Source: CAWBVG01 sp963792175
Lineage (GTDB): Bacteria; Acidobacteriota; Vicinamibacteria; Vicinamibacterales; CAVVIG01
Direction of reading: 5' to 3'
DNA length: 64,000 bases
NCBI GenBank assembly: GCA_963792175.1
Contig: CAWBVG010000039.1
Span: forward strand, 186,001 to 250,000
In this document: piece after piece, positions 58,317-64,000 of the stretch
Position numbering within the stretch: position 1 is the first letter of the stretch
Layout: each line of letters opens with the position of its first letter
Notes under the pieces: generated by a model
Seen by the model: the letters and a program-made list of their open reading frames with translations, nothing else
What the model was told of the DNA's origin: nothing
Databases searched by the model: none
Program-made: the position numbers and the translations under genes

Positions 58317-60208
58317 GTGCTGACCTTTCTTGCACCGGTGTTTCTGGCCGGGGCGTTTGCGGCCGCCATTCCGCTGGTGCTGCACCTGCTGAAGCGCGAG
58401 CCCGAGCCGCGGGTGAAGTTCGCCGCGGTCAAGCTGCTGAAGCACGCGCCGGTGGAGTACACGCAGCGCCGGCACCTTCGCGAGCTGCTGCTGCTCGCGC
58501 TCCGGATCGCCACGCTGGTGCTGCTGGCGTTCGCCTTCGCACGCCCGTTCTTTCCGTCCGGCGCGGCGCTGGCGTCGAGCGGCACGACCATCGTCGCGCT
58601 CGACACGTCGTTCAGCCTGTCGGCGCCCGGCCGATTCGAACGGGCCCGGCAGCTGGCGAAGGACGCGATCGCCAAGGCGCCGGCGTCCGACAACGTGGGG
58701 GTCGTGACGTTCGCCGATGAAGCGGAGATCGCCGCGAAGCCCGGGCGCCGATCGCGTGCTGGCCGCGTCGGCGATCGATCGGGCGACCGTCGGCTTTGGC
58801 GCGACGCGGTACCGCGCCGCCCTGTCCGCCGCGGTTCAGGCGCTGGCGGGCCGTCCGGGCACCATCGTCGTCGTCACCGATCTGCAGGAAAGCGGATGGG
58901 ACGCGGGCGACCGCGCCGCCATCCCCGAGAGCGCGAAGATCGAAGTGCTCGACGTCGGCGAGCCGCCGCCGAACCTCGCGGTGGTCTCGGTGCGCGCCTT
59001 GCCCGATCGGCTGGTCGCCACCGTCCGAAACGCGGCGCCGCGGGCGCGCGACGCGCGTGTGCATCTGACCATCGACGGTCGGCCGGCGGGCGACGTCACC
59101 GTCAGCGTCGCCGCCCAATCAGTCGGCGGACGCGGTCTTTGCGGGTCCGCCGCGCGGCCGCGCAGCGGCGGTCGCGGTCGACGATCCGGACGGCCTGCAG
59201 GCGGACAACGTCCGCTACGCCGTCCTGCAAGGCGCGGCGCCGCCCTCTGTTCTGCTCGTCACCGGCAGCGGCGACGCCGGCCGCGACGCCTTCTACGTCC
59301 AGCAGGCCCTCGGCGCGGGCGGCGCCGCGGCCAACGGCTACCAGGTGGCCAGCATCAGCGCCGCGACGCTGGCGTCGACGGATGCGGACGTCCTCGCGCT
59401 GCACCCCGCGGTGCTGCTGCTGTCGACGCGAGGGCTCGAACGCCGCGGACGCGAAGCGCTGGCGTCGTACGTGCGCAGCGGCGGCGGCCTGCTGATCGCC
59501 GCCGGTCCGGAGGTCGACGGCGATGTCGTCGCCGACGTCCTCGGGCAAGGATCGACCTTGCGCGTCGTCTCCACTCCGGGCGCCAAGCCGTCACCGCGCG
59601 TGCTCGCGCCGGCCGACGCGCGCCACCCGGTCTTTCAGCGTTTCGCGGGGACGACAGCGACGTTCGGGCTGGTGACGTTTCAACAGGCGGCGCGTATCAG
59701 CGGCGTCGAGTGCCAGACGCTGGCGCGATTCACGACGGGTGAAACGGCGCTGCTCGAGTGTCCCGCGGGGGACGGACGCGCCCTCGTGCTGGCGTCGGAC
59801 CTCGACAACCGGTGGAACGACTTCCCGCTGCACGCGAGCTTCGTCCCGTTCCTGCACGAAGCGATGCGTTATCTTGGCAGTGGGCGTGCCCGTGCGGTCG
59901 AGTATGTCGTCGCCGATGCGCCGGCGGCGGCGAAGCGCACGCCCGGGGTCGTCGCGGTACCGGCTGAACGGGCCGGCGCGGCGCCACGGACGATTGCCGT
60001 CAACGTCGATCCGCGTGAGGCGGATCCGGCACGGCTGTCGGCTGATGATTTTCAGTCGGCGGTGACGCGGTTGAAGGATGCCGGCCAGTCGGACGCGCAT
60101 GTCGAGGCGCGGCAACAGGAAGATCGCCAGCACGTCTGGCAATACGCGCTGGCGCTCATGGCCGCGCTGCTCGTCGTCGAAGGACTGCTTGCAGCGCGAA
60201 CGGCGTAG
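58317..60208 (+). CDS. BatA/vWA-domain membrane protein with C-terminal amidotransferase-like region, frameshifted
   Basis: The reconstructed protein has about 629 residues. GTG 58317 gives the typical N terminus MLTFLAPVFLAGAFAAAIPL, then VLHLLKREPEPRVKFAAV, one to two helices and the double-Arg motif RRHLRELLLLALRIATLVLL. A vWA-like domain (TIVALDTSFSLSAPGRFERA, a degenerate MIDAS) covers about residues 90-260. A CARF/GATase-like stretch (VLLVTGSGDAGRDAFYVQQA, SGGGLLIAAGPEVDGD, NRWNDFPLHASFVPF) follows, and a last helix (LALMAALLVVEGLLAARTA) ends the protein. Extra bases near 58745 (CCC for CC) and 59118 (CAATCAG for CAACAG) break the frame. It is a membrane partner of MoxR/DUF58. Confidence 0.88.
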
Positions 60209-60247
60209 GGGCTTGCGGACCGCGTAGGGGCTAGGGGCTTAGGGGCT
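60206..60247. repeat. Heptamer tandem repeat TAGGGGC (four to five interrupted copies)
   Basis: After the Bat-like gene the sequence reads TAGGGGC, a short spacer, then TAGGGGCTAGGGGCTTAGGGG. It uses the same unit as 58287-58306. It lies in a 92-base gap before the DUF4175 gene. Confidence 0.75.
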
Positions 60248-60300
60248 CGAGCTGATCAGGCGAACTCGAGGGACTCGACGAGCGATGACGGGGACTGGAC

Positions 60301-63300
60301 ATGCGGAACGATGCGGTCCGCGAGCTGATCGATCGCGTCCGGAAGCGCTGGCGTGCGCAGCGGCTGTTCGAGGCGACAGTCCGCGGCGCCTTGGCGGCTT
60401 CGGCGGCGATTGGCGTTGCGCTCGTGGCGGCGCGATGGAGCACCGGCGCGCCGGGGCTGCTGGCGTTCGCGATCGCGGCCGCGCTGCTGCTGGCCGCGGC
60501 GGCGCTCGGCCGCGCGTTCTGGCCGCTGCGCCGATCGCCAGGCGACATCCAGGTGGCGCGGTTCATCGAGGAGCGGGCGCCGACGCTCGAGGATCGGCTG
60601 GTCAGCGCGGTCGATGTCGCCAATCCGAGCGCTCGCGACGCCGGCGGCGCCGCTGTTTGCCGATCTGATGCTGGCCGACGCCGGCCGGCGGGCACAGGAC
60701 GTCGATCTCGACACGGTTCTGCCGGCGATCGCTCTGCGGCGCGCCGGATTTCAGGCGGCCGCGTCAGTGCTCGTGCTCGCCGCCGTGTTGTGGGCGGCGC
60801 GGGGCCCGGCGCGTCAGGCACTTGATTCGGCGTCGCTCTCGCTCTTTCCAGCCAGGGTCGTGCTGGAAGTGACGCCGGGCAACGCACGGATCAAGGCGGG
60901 TTCGGCGCTGGCGATTCGCGCGCGGCTCGTCGGCAATCGCGCGCCGATCATCGCGCAGGTGCAGATGGCCGACGGCGATCGGTGGCGCGGGTCGGAGATG
61001 TCCACCGACGCGCCTGGTTCGTTCCGGTTCGGCGTCGACGCCGTCACGGCCCCCTTCAGGTACCGGGTCGCCGCCGGGCCGCTGACGTCGCCGGTCTACG
61101 AAGTGGCCGTCGCGCACGCGCCGCGCGTCAAGCGCATCGACGTCGAATACACCTATCCGGCGGGTTTGCGGCTGCCGCCGCGGACCGAGAGCGATGGCGG
61201 CGATATTTATGCGCCGCCAGGCACCGACGTTCGCGTGCGCGTGTTCACCGATCGTCCGGCGGCCACCGGCGAGATGACGCTCGGCGACGGCAAGCATCTC
61301 GCGCTGACATCCGACGCGCCGACCGAGCTGTCCGCGTCGCTGAAGGTCGTCGACGACAATTCCTACCGTGTCGCGCTGGCCGATCGCGAGGGCATGGGCA
61401 ACAGCGGCGAGACGGAGTACTTCATCCGGACGCTGGACGATCGGCCGCCCGACGTGCGCATTCTCAAGCCGGCGTCGGACCGTTCGGTGACGCGGCTCGA
61501 GGAAGTGGATGTCGAGGCGCAGGCCGAGGACGACTACGGCGTCGATCGGCTCGATCTCGTGTACTCGGTGCACGGCACCGAGAAGGTCGTCCCGTTGCCG
61601 ATTGCGCGCGGCGCGCTGGTCAACGGGCGTCACACCCTCTACCTCGAGGATCTCGAGGTGCAGCCGGGCGACGTCGTGTCCTACTACGTCCGCGCGCGCG
61701 ACCTCACGCGTGGCACGCGGCCGAACGAGGCCCGCAGCGACATGTTCTTTCTGGAGGTCAAGCCCTACGAGCAGGAGTTCATGCTCGCCCGGAGCCAGGG
61801 CGGGATGGCGGGCGCCGGCGCCAACGGCCTCGACGACCTCATCGTCGCGCAGAAGGAAGTCGTCGGCGCGACGTGGAAGCTCGATCGGCGGGCGCAGGCG
61901 GCGAAAGGCGCGAAGTCGGAGCAGGACATTCGGTCGGTCTCGCGCGCGGAAGCGGACCTGAAGACGCGCGCCGAGCAGACGTCGAGCACGTTCCGCGAAT
62001 CGACGATGAGGGATCCGCGGCGGCGGCAGCCGCAGCGGGGACGCGGCGGGCCCGAATCGCCGAAAGCCGGCGAGACGCTGCCCGAAGAGGACGAGATTGC
62101 CGCGGCCGCCGCGGCGATGGGCAAGGCGGTCGGCTCGCTCGACGGCCTGAAGACCGCCGATGCGCTGCCGCACGAACTCGAAGCGCTGAATCGGCTGTTG
62201 AAGGCGCAAAGCGCGGTGAAGCGCCGCGAGGTGCAGCGCCAGCAGGCGGGGATCGGCGACGGCAACACGAATCGGAACTTCGACCTGTCGGCGCTGTTCG
62301 ACAAAGAGCTGCAGAAAGCGCAGCAGACCAACTACGAAACCAAGTCGAGCGCCGAGAGCAAGAGCGATCCGAATCAGAGCGCGCTCGACAAGATCAAGGA
62401 TCTCGCGCGGCGACAGGACGAGCTGCTCAAACGGCAGCAGGAGCTGGCGAAGAACCGCGACGCGATGCAGGAGGAGGAGCTGAAGCGCGAGCTGGAGAAG
62501 TTGTCGCGCGACCAGGCCGAGCTCCGGCAGCGCGCCGAGGAGCTCGCGCGGCAGATGAACGCTGAGCGGTCCGCCGACTCGAAGCGGCAGGAGAACGCGA
62601 AGGACGGCAAGACGCCCTCCAGTCAGAGTGAACAGAGTCAGAACTCGCCGGGCCAGCAGGGTCAGTCCGGCCAGCAGGGACAGTCCGGCCAGCAGGGCGC
62701 ATCGGGTCAGGGCGGCGGCGACGCGAGCCAGAAGATGCGTGATGCCGCCGAAGAGATGCGCAATGCCACGAGCGATCTGCGCCGGCAGGATCCGAAGCAG
62801 GCGAGCGCGCGCGGCAGCCGCGCGCTCGACAAGCTCCGCGAGACCGCACGTCAGCTCGAAGGCGCGCGGCCCGACGATCGGCGGCGCGCGCTGGGCGAGA
62901 TGCAGCTCGAAGCGCGGCAGATGGCGGACGCCGAGCGGCAGATCGCCTCGGAGCTTGGCAAGGCCGGCTCCGGCGAAGCGGGCAAGGACGCCGTGCGTCG
63001 ACTGGCGGGCGAACAGGAGAGGCTGGCGGAGCGCGCGCGCAAGCTTCAAGAGACGCTCAAGCGTCAGGGCTCCGAAGGTTCGAAAGGTTCGAAGGGTTCC
63101 GAGGGTTCGCAAGGTTCCGAGGGTTCACAAGGTTCGGAGCGTTCGCAAGGGTCTCGAGGTGCGCCGCCCGTTCAGACTCAGGCCGCCGTTGACGCGGCCC
63201 GGGAGCTCGAGGGTCAGCGTGTCGCCGAGCGCATGCAGCAGGCGGCCGAGGCGATGCGTGCCGCGACGTCGGACGCGCGGGGCCTTCGCGGTTCGACCGC

Positions 63301-63974
63301 GCAGCCGGATACGACGCAGCAGGCGCGTGGGCAGGTAGGAGCGCAGCAGGATCTCGCTCGCGCCCTCGACAAGGTCGCCGACAAGCTCGCCTCGTCGAGC
63401 GGCGCGAAGGACTCCGAGTCGCGCAAGCTCTCCGATCAGCTGGCGCGCGCGCAGGAGCTGCGAGAAGGCTTGCAGCAGCTGGGGCAGATCGGGCAGAACG
63501 GTCGTGGCGGACAGGGCGGCACGCAGGGATCGAGCGCCCGGAAATCGCCCGGCGAATCGGGCGAACCCGGACAGGGTCAGCAGGGCGGAGGCGGCGGCAC
63601 CGGAACAGACCTCGGGAAGTTGCGCGAGGAGTATCAGCGCCGCCTGCAGGAAACCAAGGAGCTCGTCGATCAGCTGCGCCGCGACGATCCCGACCATCGC
63701 TCACGGTGGAGGGGGCTCCACACTCGAGGGCTCGGGCGGCGTGTTCGCCTCGCCGGGCACGGAAGCCTTCAAGCAGGACTTCGCCAAGTGGGAGGACCTC
63801 CGCCGGCAGGCGACGCAGGCGCTCGAGCAGGCCGAGGCGTCGCTGTCGAAAAAGCTTCAGGCCAAGCAGGCGAAGGATCGCCTGGCGGCCGGCACCGACG
63901 ACAACCCGCCGCCGGAATACAAGAAGCAGGTCGACAGCTACTTCAAGGCGATCGCAGGAAAGAAAAAACCCTAA
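60301..63974 (+). CDS. DUF4175-family membrane protein with long coiled coil and low-complexity linkers, two frameshifts
   Basis: The reconstructed protein has about 1223 residues. The N terminus has two helices (GALAASAAIGVALVAARW; LLAFAIAAALLLAAAALGRAF) and, after a shift near 60640, a third (FQAAASVLVLAAVLWAA). Beta domains follow (VVLEVTPGNARIKAGSALAI, VEYTYPAGLRLPPRTES, EEVDVEAQAEDDYGVD), a mark of DUF4175. From about residue 620 the protein is charged coiled coil (LARRQDELLKRQQELAKNRD). It is interrupted by a Gly/Gln/Ser linker with an 18-base repeat (62650-62705) and a GS(E/K/Q) repeat (63068-63154). An extra C near 63690 moves the frame; the end is KKQVDSYFKAIAGKKKP. It is the late gene of the MoxR operon and probably an envelope protein. 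Confidence 0.85.
63068..63154 (+). repeat. 9-base tandem repeat (GGTTCxxAx) inside the DUF4175 coding sequence
   Basis: About ten copies of a 9-base unit of the type GGT TCG (A/G/C)A(A/G) encode Gly-Ser-(Glu/Lys/Gln) triplets in a flexible linker between coiled-coil segments. Third-position variation keeps the frame, so the repeat is under coding constraint or recently expanded by triplets. Confidence 0.8.
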
Positions 63975-63977
63975 GTG

Positions 63978-64000
63978 ATGCACTTCGCGTATCCGCTGCC
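63978..64000 (+). CDS. Start of a further gene, cut by the window end
   Basis: ATG 63978 opens MHFAYPL, four bases after the DUF4175 stop. Such a start is common for vWA/BatA-type membrane proteins that continue MoxR operons, but only seven codons are visible. Confidence 0.45.

Noticed and set aside
60764..63112. A 780-codon Leu/Arg-rich frame antisense to DUF4175
   Set aside because: It is the complement of Gln/Glu/Lys codons of the coiled coil and has no plausible membrane topology or start.

Overview
The window looks like part of a high-GC Acidobacteria chromosome, probably of the Vicinamibacteria type. This is inferred from gene content, not from a marker gene. The signs are TonB-dependent receptors with an N-terminal carboxypeptidase-regulatory domain and no SusD partner, an orphan MacB/FtsX-type permease of about 850 residues, many secreted peptidases and amidohydrolases, a winged-helix plus TolB-propeller gene, and a MoxR/DUF58/DUF4159/DUF4175 operon. 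No rRNA, tRNA, CRISPR array, transposase, phage or plasmid gene was found.

Layout. 347-2394 holds a badly broken winged-helix/TolB-propeller gene. 2538-6659 (minus) is a translationally coupled trio: M4 metallopeptidase, outer-membrane-type protein, M24 peptidase. 6704-9072 (minus) is Lon. 9150-18264 (minus) is a tight LysR / DapA-family lyase / SDR / TonB receptor / S9 peptidase / Asp-box propeller array, divergent from a TonB receptor plus amidohydrolase (18598-23081) that ends in a clear terminator. 23275-24333 is a compact RelA/SpoT-like protein. 24542-27911 is a small membrane protein and a third TonB receptor. 28036-32168 is a very large polytopic membrane sensor-like protein with a P-loop-less NTPase-like module and a winged helix. 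32355-33151 holds three small genes. 33283-34704 is an M24 peptidase whose start codon overlaps that of a divergent small membrane protein. 34907-37463 (minus) is a GH127 enzyme behind a 46-residue ORF. 37521-39459 is a PQQ-type propeller. 39485-48703 (minus) holds an arginase-fold protein, a small exported protein, a SnoaL-like remnant, a glycosidase-like protein, an ABC permease, an M24 peptidase and an amidohydrolase. 48724-52936 holds a zinc ribbon and a ketosynthase / FAD reductase / methyltransferase group. 53021-64000 is a TPR-peptidase, DUF4159, MoxR, DUF58, Bat-like, DUF4175 operon that runs off the end.

Functionally the window describes a scavenger of peptides and glycans: three M24, one M4 and one S9 secreted peptidase, GH127 and a second glycosidase-like protein, two amidohydrolases and three outer-membrane receptors. 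Lon and the MoxR operon cover protein quality control and chaperone-type functions.

Quality warning. About 40 single-base frameshifts interrupt otherwise well-conserved genes, including Lon and MoxR, and nearly all are one-base insertions. They look like consensus errors in the assembly, so genes below are described as single reconstructed units spanning the frames. Reconstructed lengths assume each extra base is removed. The first gene differs: it has both insertions and deletions and may be a true pseudogene.
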